Assembly (NCBI RefSeq): GCF_021432765.1
Contig: NZ_CP058908.1
Location: 2,000,001 to 2,064,000, forward strand
Source: Pseudomonas phenolilytica
Lineage (GTDB): Bacteria > Pseudomonadota > Gammaproteobacteria > Pseudomonadales > Pseudomonadaceae
Reading direction: 5' to 3'
Length of the DNA: 64,000 nucleotides
A program made the translations under genes and the position numbers. Below, piece after piece: positions 37,636 to 46,175 of this stretch; position 1 is the first letter of the stretch; each line of letters starts with the position of its first letter. A model generated the notes under the pieces. The model saw nothing but the letters and a program-made list of their open reading frames with translations. It did no database searches and was not told the DNA's origin.

Positions 37636-37723
37636 CCGCCCGCCGGATCAATGCGCGACGGCTGCGGCTGTGGCGCGCGTGGCACTGTTAGACTGGCGGC
37701 CGATGACTGAGAAGGACCTTCGC

Positions 37724-39160
37724 GTGAGCCCGAGCATCTACTGGTACGACTACGAAACCACTGGCATCTCGCCGCGCCGCGACCGGCCGCTGCAAGTCGC
37801 GGGCATTCGCACCAACGAGGCGTTGGAGGAGATAGGCGAGCCGCTGAACCTGTATTGCCGCCCCGCCGACGACATCCTGCCGCACCCGGCGGCCTGCCTG
37901 GTGACGGGCATCACGCCGGGCGTCCTGCAAGAGCGCGGACTGTGCGAAGCCGAATTCATCACGCGCCTGCATCAGGAGCTGGCGCTGCCCGGCACCTGCG
38001 GCGCCGGTTACAACAACCTGCGCTTCGACGACGAGATGACGCGTTACAGCCTGTATCGCAACTTCTTCGATCCCTACGCGCGTGAGTGGCAGGGCGGCAA
38101 CAGCCGCTGGGACCTGATCGACCTGGTGCGCACCGCCTATGCGTTGCGTCCGGAGGGCATCGAATGGCCGCAGGAGAACGGCCGGGTGACCCTCAAGCTC
38201 GACCGCCTGACGGTCGCCAACGGGCTGGAACACCTGCACGCGCACGATGCGCTGTCCGATGTGCGCGCCACCATCGCGCTGGCGCGGTTGTTGCGCGACC
38301 GGCAGCCGCGCCTCTACGACTATCTGTACCAGTTGCGGCGCAAGCAGGCGGTGCTGGACCAGATCGAGCTGCTCAAGCCGCTGGTGCATGTGTCCGGGCG
38401 TTTTTCGGCCGAGCGTCATTATCTGGCCGTGGTGCTGCCGCTGGCCTGGCATCCGCTCAACCGCAATGCGCTGATCGTCTGCGACCTGCAGGCCGAGCCG
38501 GCGCTGCTCTGCGATGAAAGCGCGCAGACCCTGCGCGAGCGTCTGTATACCCGCCGCGACGAGCTGGCCGCGGAGGCGCTGCCGGTGCCCTTGAAGCTGG
38601 TGCATGTCAATCGTTGCCCGGTGCTGGCGCCGTTGAGCGTGCTGCGCGAAGGCGACCTGGCGCGTCTGCAGCTCGATCTGACGCAGTGCCTGCAGCGCGC
38701 CCGCTGGCTGTGCGAAACCCGGGAGGCGTGGTTGCCGAAACTGGGGCAGATCTACGAACAGGAAGCCTTCGAGGAATGCCTCGATCCCGAACAGCAACTC
38801 TACGATGGCTTTCTCGGTGACCGTGATCGGCGGTTATGCGAGCAGGTGCGCAGCCTCTCGGCGGCAGAATGTGCCGCGCGCCGCTGGCCATTCGATGATC
38901 CGCGTCTGGCTGAGCTGCTGTTTCGCTACCGCGCACGCAACTTTCCCGAAGCGTTGTCGGCGGCCGAGCGGGAGCAGTGGGCGAGCTTCTGCCGGCAACG
39001 CTTGATCGAGGCGCGGTATGGTGCGCCGAATACCCTGCAGCAATTCGAGGAAGGACTTCGACAATACGCGGTCACGGCAACTGCGGCGCAGAGCGAAGTA
39101 CTGGAGCAGTGGCGCAGCCATGTCCAGCAGCTGCGCGAGCGCTATGCAATAACCGACTGA
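37724..39160 (+). CDS. sbcB: Exodeoxyribonuclease I
   Basis: 478 residues. 3'-5' single-strand DNA exonuclease used in recombination and mismatch repair. The DEDD fold is clear: YWYDYETTG (first Asp and Glu), NNLRFDDEM, and the HAHDALSDVRATIALA exonuclease III motif, followed by the ExoI C-terminal SH3-like and helical parts. GTG 37724 is preferred because AAGGA lies 7 nt upstream and the family begins just before the YWYDYETT strand; an ATG at 37703 has no ribosome site. Confidence 0.93.
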   Translation: MSPSIYWYDYETTGISPRRDRPLQVAGIRTNEALEEIGEPLNLYCRPADDILPHPAACLVTGITPGVLQERGLCEAEFITRLHQELALPGTCGAGYNNLRFDDEMTRYSLYRNFFDPYAREWQGGNSRWDLIDLVRTAYALRPEGIEWPQENGRVTLKLDRLTVANGLEHLHAHDALSDVRATIALARLLRDRQPRLYDYLYQLRRKQAVLDQIELLKPLVHVSGRFSAERHYLAVVLPLAWHPLNRNALIVCDLQAEPALLCDESAQTLRERLYTRRDELAAEALPVPLKLVHVNRCPVLAPLSVLREGDLARLQLDLTQCLQRARWLCETREAWLPKLGQIYEQEAFEECLDPEQQLYDGFLGDRDRRLCEQVRSLSAAECAARRWPFDDPRLAELLFRYRARNFPEALSAAEREQWASFCRQRLIEARYGAPNTLQQFEEGLRQYAVTATAAQSEVLEQWRSHVQQLRERYAITD

Positions 39161-39182
39161 ACTGTTTTGGCAGGAAAACAAA

Positions 39183-39214
39183 AACGCCGCAGCCCAGTGA
39201 AGGGATGCGGCGTT
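39183..39214. terminator. Bidirectional terminator between sbcB and mvaT
   Basis: AACGCCGCA and TGCGGCGTT form a perfect 9-bp stem around a 14-nt loop, with A-rich and T-rich flanks between two convergent genes. Confidence 0.7.
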
Positions 39215-39234
39215 CTGTTATTTCGTCCGAGAAA

Positions 39235-39615
39235 TCAGTCGAGCAGAGTTGCCCAGCTTTCCACGGTGTCGGCGCCCCACTTGGCTTTCCACTCTTTCAG
39301 AGTCTTGTGGTTGCCGCCTTTGGTTTCGATAACTTCACCGGTATTCGGGTTCTTGTATTGCTTGACGCGGCGTGCGCGCTTGCTGGCGGTCGGCGCCTTG
39401 GCTGCACCGCGCGGAGCCTTGGTGCTGCGAGCGTCCGGATCGAGCAGGGCGATGATGTCGCGCAGCGACTTCTGGTATTCGCCCATGAGTTCGCGCAGTT
39501 TTCCTTCGAACTCCAGTTCCTTCTTCAGCTTGTCATCGGCAGAGAGGGATTTCAGCCGCTCTTGAAGTTCCTTGATGGCTTCTTCCGTGGCGCGGTATTC
39601 ACTAATGAGAGACAT
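39235..39615 (-). CDS. mvaT: MvaT, H-NS-like xenogeneic silencer
   Basis: 126 residues, full length for MvaT/MvaU. The N-terminal coiled coil (about 1-60, SLISEYRATEEAIKELQERL) drives oligomerisation; the C-terminal half binds AT-rich DNA (RRVKQYKNPNTGEVIETKGGNH, split here as residues about 80-101, then KTLKEWKAKWGADTVESW). It silences horizontally acquired genes and is specific to Pseudomonas and relatives. AAGGAAG precedes ATG 39615. Its own upstream region is unusually AT-rich, consistent with autoregulation. Confidence 0.96.
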   Translation of the reverse strand: MSLISEYRATEEAIKELQERLKSLSADDKLKKELEFEGKLRELMGEYQKSLRDIIALLDPDARSTKAPRGAAKAPTASKRARRVKQYKNPNTGEVIETKGGNHKTLKEWKAKWGADTVESWATLLD

Positions 39616-39653
39616 ATGGCTTCCTTGGGATAGGGTGTACGCAAGTGGCGTCA

Positions 39654-39682
39654 ATCATAGTCATGCACAATCTGCAAGTAAA
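39654..39682 (-). promoter_or_regulatory. Sigma-70-type promoter of mvaT
   Basis: On the minus strand TTTACT (39682-39677) and TATGAT (39659-39654) are spaced by 17 nt, matching -35/-10 at 4/6 and 5/6. The region from here to about 39760 is the most AT-rich in the window. The remainder up to purU (39760-39987) holds no gene I can support; a GGCTAGAAT -10-like element sits at 39946. Confidence 0.6.
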
Positions 39683-39987
39683 TATAGCCGCCGCTGGAAA
39701 ATGTGTTTTTTATTTGTATATAAATCATTCTTCGCGGCGCGCGTTGCAGCCAATAAAAGGGATGCGTACAACTCAAGGCGTGCGGCGAAAAGCTAAGCAC
39801 CTTTGATAATTGCCTTAACGCGCCGAGGCAGATTCGCTAGTTATAACGACTATGCGCTTACCCATCGGCGAAGCGATCCGGCCGGGCGCATGGCTGACGG
39901 CTGATATTCCATCGATTGTCCCGATGGGCGCCAGTTGGTGGCTGGGCTAGAATGCCGCGTCTTTTGTTTAGAGCGGAGTCATCTCTA

Positions 39988-40839
39988 ATGCGCACTTTCA
40001 GGCTGGTTATTGCCTGTCCCGACGGCGTCGGCATCGTGGCCAAGGTCAGTAATTTCCTCGCGACCTATAACGGCTGGATTACCGAAGCCAACCACCATTC
40101 GGATCATCAGAGTGGCTGGTTCTTCATGCGCCACGAGATTCGCGCCGACTCGCTGCCGTTCGATCTGGACGGTTTCCGTCAGGCCTTCGCGCCGATTGCC
40201 CGCGAGTTCTCGATGGAGTGGCGCATCACCGACTCCGAGCGGCGCAAGCGCGTGGTGCTGATGGCCAGCCGCGAATCGCACTGCCTGGCCGATCTCCTCC
40301 ATCGCTGGCACAGCGGCGAGCTGGATTGCGACATCCCCTGCGTGATTTCCAACCACGACGATCTGCGCAGCATGGTCGAGTGGCATGGCATTCCTTATTT
40401 CCATGTGCCGGTCGATCCGGCCCGCAAGGAGCAGGCATTCGCTGAAGTGACCCGACTGGTGCGCGAGCATGAGGCGGACGTCATCGTGCTGGCGCGCTAC
40501 ATGCAAATTCTGCCGTCGGAGCTGTGCGAAGAGTTCGCCCAGCGCGTGATCAACATCCACCACAGCTTCCTGCCGTCCTTCGTCGGTGCCAAGCCGTACC
40601 ACCAGGCGTCGCTGCGTGGCGTGAAGCTGATCGGTGCGACCTGTCATTACGTGACCGAGGAGCTGGACGCCGGCCCGATCATCGAGCAGGACGTGGTGCG
40701 CGTCAGCCACCGCGACAGCATCGAGGACATGGTGCGGCTGGGCAAGGACGTGGAGAAGATGGTGCTATCGCGCGGCCTGCGCTATCACTTGCAGGACCGC
40801 GTGCTGGTCCACAGCAACAAGACGCTGGTATTCAACTGA
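39988..40839 (+). CDS. purU: Formyltetrahydrofolate deformylase
   Basis: 283 residues. Hydrolyses 10-formyl-THF to formate and THF, balancing one-carbon pools. An N-terminal ACT domain (about 1-75, LVIACPDGVGIVAKVSNFLA) is followed by a formyltransferase fold with VINIHHSFLPSFVGAKPYHQA and the catalytic Asp in EELDAGPIIEQD. ATG 39988 gives the family N-terminus. It diverges from mvaT across 372 nt. Confidence 0.95.
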   Translation: MRTFRLVIACPDGVGIVAKVSNFLATYNGWITEANHHSDHQSGWFFMRHEIRADSLPFDLDGFRQAFAPIAREFSMEWRITDSERRKRVVLMASRESHCLADLLHRWHSGELDCDIPCVISNHDDLRSMVEWHGIPYFHVPVDPARKEQAFAEVTRLVREHEADVIVLARYMQILPSELCEEFAQRVINIHHSFLPSFVGAKPYHQASLRGVKLIGATCHYVTEELDAGPIIEQDVVRVSHRDSIEDMVRLGKDVEKMVLSRGLRYHLQDRVLVHSNKTLVFN

Positions 40840-40852
40840 TCGAGGAGCAGCC

Positions 40853-41077
40853 ATGACCGACCCGCTCGCACGCGCCACGGCCGAGGCGCCGCCGATCATC
40901 GGCAGTGGCTGTACGCAACGCTACGATCCCGCTGCGCTGGGCACCGAACTGGGCACCGACTTTCCCGGCGCTGCCGAACTCTGGGAGCGCCTGCGCGCCG
41001 CAGATGAGCAGGCACCTGCCGATGTCGCGCGTGGCACCGGGCGACCGGCTGGTCGCGACCACGACGCGCTCGACTGA
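40853..41077 (+). CDS. Hypothetical 74-residue protein
   Basis: A short frame with CGAGGAG 5 nt before the ATG, 13 nt after the purU stop. Codon use in the first 50 codons is strongly G/C-ending like true genes here, then weakens. It is Ala- and Asp-rich, with no membrane segment and no family I recognise. It may be a lineage-specific gene or the front of a decayed one. Confidence 0.4.
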   Translation: MTDPLARATAEAPPIIGSGCTQRYDPAALGTELGTDFPGAAELWERLRAADEQAPADVARGTGRPAGRDHDALD

Positions 41078-41109
41078 GCGCGCGTTTCCCCGCCTTGGAG
41101 AACCCCTTG

Positions 41110-42579
41110 ATGGAAGCATTCGCCGATCATCTGGTACTGGGCGCTGACACCCACGGCCAGCCCAGCCTCCACCCGCTGCGCCTGGCCAACCGCCACGGGC
41201 TGATCGCCGGCGCCACCGGAACCGGCAAGACGGTGACGTTGCAACGCCTGGCCGAGCAGTTCAGTGATGCCGGAGTCGCGGTGTTTGCCGCCGATATCAA
41301 GGGCGACCTGAGCGGTCTGGGGGCAGCCGGTGCGCCGACGGGCAAGATCGCCGAACGCATCGCCAGCATGCCCTGGCTGGGGCACCAGCCGCGCGCCTAT
41401 CCGGTGACGCTGTGGGACGTGCAGGGTCGCAGTGGCCATCCGCTGCGTACCACTCTCAGCGAGATGGGGCCGCTGCTGCTGGGCAACCTGCTCGAGCTGA
41501 CCGACAGCCAGCAGGCGGCGCTCTACGCGGCGTTCAAGGTGGCCGATCGTGAAGGTCTGCTGCTGCTCGATCTCAAGGACCTCAAGGCGCTGCTGGGGCA
41601 CCTGCGCGACCATCCCGAGGTGCTCGGTGAGGATCGTGCGCTGTTCACCGGCGCCTCGTCGCAGGCTTTGCAGCGGCGCCTGGCGACGCTCGAACAACAG
41701 GGCGCCGAGGCGCTGTTCGGCGAGCCGGCGCTGCAGCTGGAAGACCTGCTGCAGCCGGACCGCGACGGTCGCGGGCGCATCCACCTGCTCGACGCCAGCC
41801 AGCTGGTGCACGAGGCGCCCAAGGTTTATGCGACGTTCCTGCTCTGGCTGCTGGCCGAACTGTTCGAGCAGCTGCCCGAACGCGGCGATCAGGACCGTCC
41901 GCTTCTGGCGCTGTTCTTCGACGAAGCGCACCTGCTGTTCAACGACACGCCCAAGGCGCTGCAGGAGCGTTTGGTGCAGGTGGTGCGGTTGATCCGCTCC
42001 AAGGGCGTGGGTGTCTACTTCGTCACCCAGTCGCCGGGCGACCTGCCGGACGATGTGCTGGCCCAGCTCGGCCTGCGCGTCCAGCATGGCCTGCGGGCGT
42101 TTACGGTGAAGGAGCAGAAGGCGCTGCGCTCGGTGGCCGACGGCTTCCGCGAAAACCCGGAATTCTCCGCGCTTGAAGTGCTCACCGAACTGGGTATCGG
42201 CGAGGCGCTGGTCGGCGGTCTGGAGGCCAAGGGCACGCCGGCGATGGTGCAGCGGGTCGCGGTAGCGCCGCCGCAATCGCGCGTGGGCGTGCTGAGCGAG
42301 GCCGAGCGTGCCGAGCTGATCGCGCACTCGCCGTTGCGTGGTCGGTACGACCAGCCGGTCGATCGCGAATCGGCCTACGAGATGCTGACGGCGCGGGCAC
42401 GCCAGGCCGCCGAGGCTGAGCCTGCGCCGGCAAACGCTGGCAAGCGCGGCAGCGAAGGCGGTGCGGTCGGCGATTTCGCCGGGCGGGTACTCAAGAGTGC
42501 CTTGAACCAGGCGGCCAGCCAGATCGGCCGGCAGATCGTGCGCGGCCTGCTTGGTTCACTGCTGGGTGGCAAGCGCTGA
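41110..42579 (+). CDS. HerA-like ATPase (DUF853 family)
   Basis: 489 residues, FtsK/HerA-type P-loop ATPase: Walker A AGATGTGKTVTLQ near residue 33, Walker B LLALFFDEAHLLF, and an arginine-finger region VVRLIRSKGVGVYFVTQSPGDLP. The C-terminus is Gly/Ala-rich (ALNQAASQIGRQIVRGLLGSLLGGKR, in two parts around 465-489). DUF853 proteins are stand-alone, unlike archaeal HerA which pairs with NurA; no nuclease gene is adjacent. ATG 41110 follows TTGGAGAA. Confidence 0.9.
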   Translation: MEAFADHLVLGADTHGQPSLHPLRLANRHGLIAGATGTGKTVTLQRLAEQFSDAGVAVFAADIKGDLSGLGAAGAPTGKIAERIASMPWLGHQPRAYPVTLWDVQGRSGHPLRTTLSEMGPLLLGNLLELTDSQQAALYAAFKVADREGLLLLDLKDLKALLGHLRDHPEVLGEDRALFTGASSQALQRRLATLEQQGAEALFGEPALQLEDLLQPDRDGRGRIHLLDASQLVHEAPKVYATFLLWLLAELFEQLPERGDQDRPLLALFFDEAHLLFNDTPKALQERLVQVVRLIRSKGVGVYFVTQSPGDLPDDVLAQLGLRVQHGLRAFTVKEQKALRSVADGFRENPEFSALEVLTELGIGEALVGGLEAKGTPAMVQRVAVAPPQSRVGVLSEAERAELIAHSPLRGRYDQPVDRESAYEMLTARARQAAEAEPAPANAGKRGSEGGAVGDFAGRVLKSALNQAASQIGRQIVRGLLGSLLGGKR

Positions 42580-42673
42580 GTGACGGTGGCCGCTGATTGC
42601 CCGCGGCGGGTACTCAGCGGCTATCGATGTCCGGCACGCGGTTCCGGCCGTGTATTGAAAGTCGCCGGGCTTA

Positions 42674-42886
42674 TCAGCTTTGCGCGTCTGCTTCCTGCCG
42701 GGCTTTTTCTTTTTCCATCTTCTGCAGTTCTTCCTGGAAAACTCGATCTTGCAGGGTTGCCTTCTTGCGCCAGGGTTTGCGCTCCGGCTCGGTCTTGGCT
42801 GCATAAGTTGTAACTTCGCCGCCATAGATATCCTGGTAGCGCTGCGCCTGACGCTCGAGTTCGATGCGCAGTTGTTCTTTTGTCAC
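42674..42886 (-). CDS. Conserved small charged protein, 70 residues
   Basis: Starts at GTG 42886 with VTKEQLRIELERQAQRY. It is hydrophilic, with a helical N-terminus and a Lys/Glu-rich C-terminal coiled coil (FQEELQKMEKEKARQEADAQ). The frame stays open far upstream, but only this part shows gene-like composition. I recall similar short proteins in other pseudomonads; function unknown. The ribosome-binding site is weak. Confidence 0.6.
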   Translation of the reverse strand: MTKEQLRIELERQAQRYQDIYGGEVTTYAAKTEPERKPWRKKATLQDRVFQEELQKMEKEKARQEADAQS

Positions 42887-43218
42887 GTAATTGGACCTGT
42901 CTGTTTGTGTACGAATGAGTAGGGTGCTGAAGCGGTATATTGCCGTACCGTCAATCGAATGCGGCGGCGCCGCGGCCCGCGTGCATCTTTTCAGGCGTTG
43001 TAATGCCGGGGAAGTTCTGCCGTCTGGCATCTCTTCCTGCATTCGGGCTTGAAAAACGGGCAGCAGTTCAAAGAACTGGCAAAAGGTTTTGAAGCAAACC
43101 TGTGGACTCTGGAACGCGGAAAACGCATGTCGCATGAGTTCGCTGCGGACTTGCCATGCTTCAGCAGACCGCATTATGCGCCGGATCGTGGAGATTGGGC
43201 GACTTTACTTTGCAGCAA
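42887..43218. other. Intergenic region with no supported gene
   Basis: 332 nt between the small charged-protein gene and the algA terminator. An imperfect palindrome CGGTATATTGCCG near 42934 lies upstream of the minus-strand GTG start and could be part of its promoter. Open frames here have no ribosome site or gene-like codon use. Confidence 0.5.
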
Positions 43219-43250
43219 AATAAAACCCGCGGAGATGCGCGGGTTTTATT
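43219..43250 (-). terminator. Rho-independent terminator after algA-type gene
   Basis: AATAAAACCCGCG and CGCGGGTTTTATT form a perfect 13-bp stem with a 6-nt loop; the minus-strand product ends in a T-rich run. It lies 16 nt past the stop codon. Confidence 0.92.
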
Positions 43251-43266
43251 CGGCGTGAAACTTCGG

Positions 43267-44709
43267 TCAGCGAGCGACCTTGGCTTCGACACCCTCGGTA
43301 CGACCGTAAACATCATCCAGGCGTTCGATATCGTCTTCGCCCAGATAACTTCCGGACTGCACTTCGATGATCTCCAGCGGAATCTTGCCCGGGTTGGCCA
43401 GACGATGTACCGAAGTGACCGGAATATAGGTCGACTGGTTTTCCGTGAGCAGGAACGTCTTTTCGTTGCAGGTCACCTGTGCGGTACCGGAGACGACGAT
43501 CCAGTGTTCGGCGCGATGGTGGTGCATCTGCAGCGACAGGCTGGCGCCCGGGTTGACGCAGATCCGCTTGACCTGGAAGCGTCCGCCCATGTCGACCGAG
43601 TCGTACCAGCCCCACGGGCGGTACACGGCGCAATGGTTCTGCGTTTCCGGGCGCGCCTGTGCATCGAGGCGGGCTACGAGTTTCTTGACGTCCTGCACCT
43701 TGTCCTTGTGGGCGATCATGATGGCGTCCTTGGTTTCCACCACCACGACGTCCTCCAGTCCCAGCACAGTGACCAGCTTGCCGTTGCCGTGAACCAGACA
43801 GTTACGGGTGTCTTCGGCGATCACGTCGCCCTTGAGCACGTTGCCGTTGGCGTCCTTGTTGTGCACGTCCCAGATCGACGACCAGGAGCCGACATCGCTC
43901 CAGCCGGCGGACATGGGCACCACGCAGGCGAGACTGGTCTTCTCCATGACGGCGTAGTCGATGGAGTTGTCGGGGCAGCAGGCGAAGGTCGCCGGGTCGA
44001 TCAGCAGCTCGTCGCCATTGAGGGTGCTGCGTTCGAGCGCAACGCAGCAGGTGTCGTAGATGTCCGGGTCGTGCTTCTTCAGTTCCTCCAGGAACACGCT
44101 GGCGCGGAACAGGAACATGCCGCTGTTCCAGTAGTAGTCGCCCGATTCGACATAGCTCTGCGCGCGGGCTTCGTCCGGCTTCTCGACGAACTGGCTGACG
44201 CGGCTGATGCCTTCCGGCAGCCCGCTGTTGTCGTTCGGATCGCACTTGATGTAGCCGTAGCCGGTTTCCGGGCGTGTCGCCGGAATGCCGAACAGCACCA
44301 TCTCGCCGTTTTCCGCAGCGTTGGTGGCCAGGGCTAGCGAGCGCTGGAAGGCGCGCTGGTCGTCGATCACGTGATCGGCCGGCAGCACCAGCAGCAGTTC
44401 GTCGCGACCTTCTTCGACGAGCTTCATCGCGGCGATGGCGATCGCCGGGGCAGTGTTGCGTCCGAAGGGCTCGAGCAGCATGCCCTGGACCCCCAGTTTG
44501 CGTGCGGCCAGTTGCTCCTTGACGATGAAGCGATGCTCCTTGTTGCATACCAGCAGCGGCTGCTGGATGCCCTCGAAGGCCAGGCGCTCGACGGTTTGCT
44601 GAAACAGCGTCTGCTCACCGGTAAGGGCGAGAAACTGCTTGGGGAACAGCTTGCGCGAGAGCGGCCACAGTCGCGAACCGCTACCGCCTGAAAGAATTAC
44701 CGGAATCAT
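43267..44709 (-). CDS. algA: Mannose-1-phosphate guanylyltransferase / mannose-6-phosphate isomerase
   Basis: 480 residues, the bifunctional type II PMI-GMP enzyme that supplies GDP-mannose for polysaccharides. The N-terminal nucleotidyltransferase has LSGGSGSRLWPLSRKLFPKQ and FVEKPD; the C-terminal cupin carries isomerase zinc ligands in QMHHHRAEHW and a PVTSVHRLANPG strand. AlgA, PslB and WbpW share this architecture. The gene stands alone here, not in an alg, psl or wbp cluster, so the destination sugar polymer is open and the symbol denotes the family. Confidence 0.93.
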   Translation of the reverse strand: MIPVILSGGSGSRLWPLSRKLFPKQFLALTGEQTLFQQTVERLAFEGIQQPLLVCNKEHRFIVKEQLAARKLGVQGMLLEPFGRNTAPAIAIAAMKLVEEGRDELLLVLPADHVIDDQRAFQRSLALATNAAENGEMVLFGIPATRPETGYGYIKCDPNDNSGLPEGISRVSQFVEKPDEARAQSYVESGDYYWNSGMFLFRASVFLEELKKHDPDIYDTCCVALERSTLNGDELLIDPATFACCPDNSIDYAVMEKTSLACVVPMSAGWSDVGSWSSIWDVHNKDANGNVLKGDVIAEDTRNCLVHGNGKLVTVLGLEDVVVVETKDAIMIAHKDKVQDVKKLVARLDAQARPETQNHCAVYRPWGWYDSVDMGGRFQVKRICVNPGASLSLQMHHHRAEHWIVVSGTAQVTCNEKTFLLTENQSTYIPVTSVHRLANPGKIPLEIIEVQSGSYLGEDDIERLDDVYGRTEGVEAKVAR

Positions 44710-44791
44710 GTCGTCTCTCCTGCATCGTTAGAGCGTTCTGTTGCGAGCACACCGTCGGCATGCTCGGGAAAATGGGATGGGTCGAGCGGGA

Positions 44792-45073
44792 TCAGGTGCG
44801 TGGTCGGCGCGCAGAACGCAGGCAGTGGCTGCGTGTTCGGCCGCGGCGCGCGCCACCTGCGCTTGGCGCGGATGCTCCGCCGCGGCGAGTCAGCCGGCTG
44901 ATGGCTGCTTGGCGCGCGACGACGGGGGCAGGCCAGGCGCGATTGCCAAGCCGGGCGAGCGTTGGAGCGAGGCCCGTCTGAGTTCGGGCGGCATCACGCG
45001 CCGCTGCCGTTCGTGTCGCCAGCCGCTGGAGAGGCTGGCAGTGGTCAATGTTCGAGAACCCGAGCACGTTCAT
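44792..45073 (-). CDS. Doubtful 93-residue open frame
   Basis: A minus-strand frame with AAAGGA 9 nt before the ATG, starting MNVLGFSNIDHCQPLQRLAT. The first 20 residues look protein-like; the rest is Arg/Ala-rich low-complexity typical of non-coding frames in GC-rich DNA. The whole 44710-45257 gap (548 nt) otherwise shows nothing I can support beyond the presumed algA promoter region near 44710-44790. Confidence 0.25.
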   Translation of the reverse strand: MNVLGFSNIDHCQPLQRLATRTAAARDAARTQTGLAPTLARLGNRAWPAPVVARQAAISRLTRRGGASAPSAGGARRGRTRSHCLRSARRPRT

Positions 45074-45257
45074 GTGCGACGTTCCTTTCCAGTCTGGAGT
45101 TGTCGGTACGCGCTTTATGATTCTCGGCGTCGCTCGATAGTTCCCGCGGGGAGAACCGTTGATCGGCCAGCATGAGGAGAGGGGCGGGGGAGCTGCGTCG
45201 TACCGGGTCTACGACGCGCTCGGGAGGCTTGCGGCGCGGCGCGCCACACGTGGCGGA

Positions 45258-46037
45258 TCAGGCGGCAGGGGTGTCGCGCAGGAACACCAGGTGATCGTTC
45301 GAGGAGTCGGCGGCGCTGAACCGATAGCCTTCGTAGGCGAAGTCACGCAGGTGATCGACCGTCTGGATGCGTTCTTTGATGACGTAACGTGCCATCAGTC
45401 CGCGGGCCTTCTTGGCGTAGAAGCTGATGATCTTGTACTGGCCGTTCTTCAGATCCTTGAAGTCCACGTCGATCACCCGCGCCTGCAGCGCCTTGCGCTT
45501 GACGGCCGAGAAGTACTCGTTGGACGCCAGGTTGAGCAGCACTTGATCGCCTTGCGCCTGCAGTGCCTGGTTGAGCCATTCGCTGATGCGCTCGCCCCAG
45601 AATGCGTAGAGGTCCTTGCCTCGCGCGTTGGCGAGTTTCGTCCCCATCTCCAGGCGATAGGGCTGCATCAGGTCCAGCGGTCGCAGCAGGCCATAGAGTC
45701 CGGACAGCATGCGCAGGTGCTGCTGCGCGAAGTCGAAGTCGGCTTCGGAGAAGTCTTGCGCGGCAAGTCCGGTGTAGACGTCGCCCTTGAAGGCGAGCAG
45801 GGCCTGTTTGGCGTTCGCGCGGGTGAAAGGCGTGCTCCAGCTGCCGAAGCGGGCGACATTCAAGGCCGCCAGCTTGTCGGAAAGGTGCATCAGCTCGGCA
45901 ATCTGTGCCGGCGAGAAGTCGCGCAGCTGTTCGATCAGCAACTGCGAATGGTCCAGGTGTTCGGGCTGGGTGAAGCGCTGGGTTACCGGCGGAGTCTCGT
46001 AGTCGAGGGTCTTGGCGGGGGAAATCACCATCAGCAT
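45258..46037 (-). CDS. yaaA: Peroxide stress protein YaaA
   Basis: 259 residues of the DUF328/YaaA family: [17 protein letters not shown] at the N-terminus, FNGDVY-equivalent [28 protein letters not shown], and [11 protein letters not shown]. In E. coli YaaA lowers intracellular iron during H2O2 stress and binds unusual DNA structures. CAGGAG lies before the ATG. It diverges from the metal-exporter gene 138 nt away. Confidence 0.94.
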   Translation of the reverse strand: MLMVISPAKTLDYETPPVTQRFTQPEHLDHSQLLIEQLRDFSPAQIAELMHLSDKLAALNVARFGSWSTPFTRANAKQALLAFKGDVYTGLAAQDFSEADFDFAQQHLRMLSGLYGLLRPLDLMQPYRLEMGTKLANARGKDLYAFWGERISEWLNQALQAQGDQVLLNLASNEYFSAVKRKALQARVIDVDFKDLKNGQYKIISFYAKKARGLMARYVIKERIQTVDHLRDFAYEGYRFSAADSSNDHLVFLRDTPAA

Positions 46038-46175
46038 GTAGTTGCTCTCCTGTGTGCAGCGGCGATTCTAGGCGCGATGGCGAGCCCGCCTCCAGCTATC
46101 GTGCCCATTGAGGGCGGTTGACCTTCTCCAGGGGGCAAGGTGCAAGCTACGTCCGCCCGATAATGAGGAGGCGGT

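Noticed and set aside
39946..39954. GGCTAGAAT shared by purU and purL as a purine-specific operator
   Set aside because: Similar TTAGACT/TAGAAT elements precede several unrelated genes here (slyD, sbcB, moaC), so it is more likely a common -10 form.
44741..45175. A 144-codon plus-strand frame in the algA-yaaA gap
   Set aside because: No ribosome site, Arg/Ala-rich low-complexity translation, and no family resemblance.
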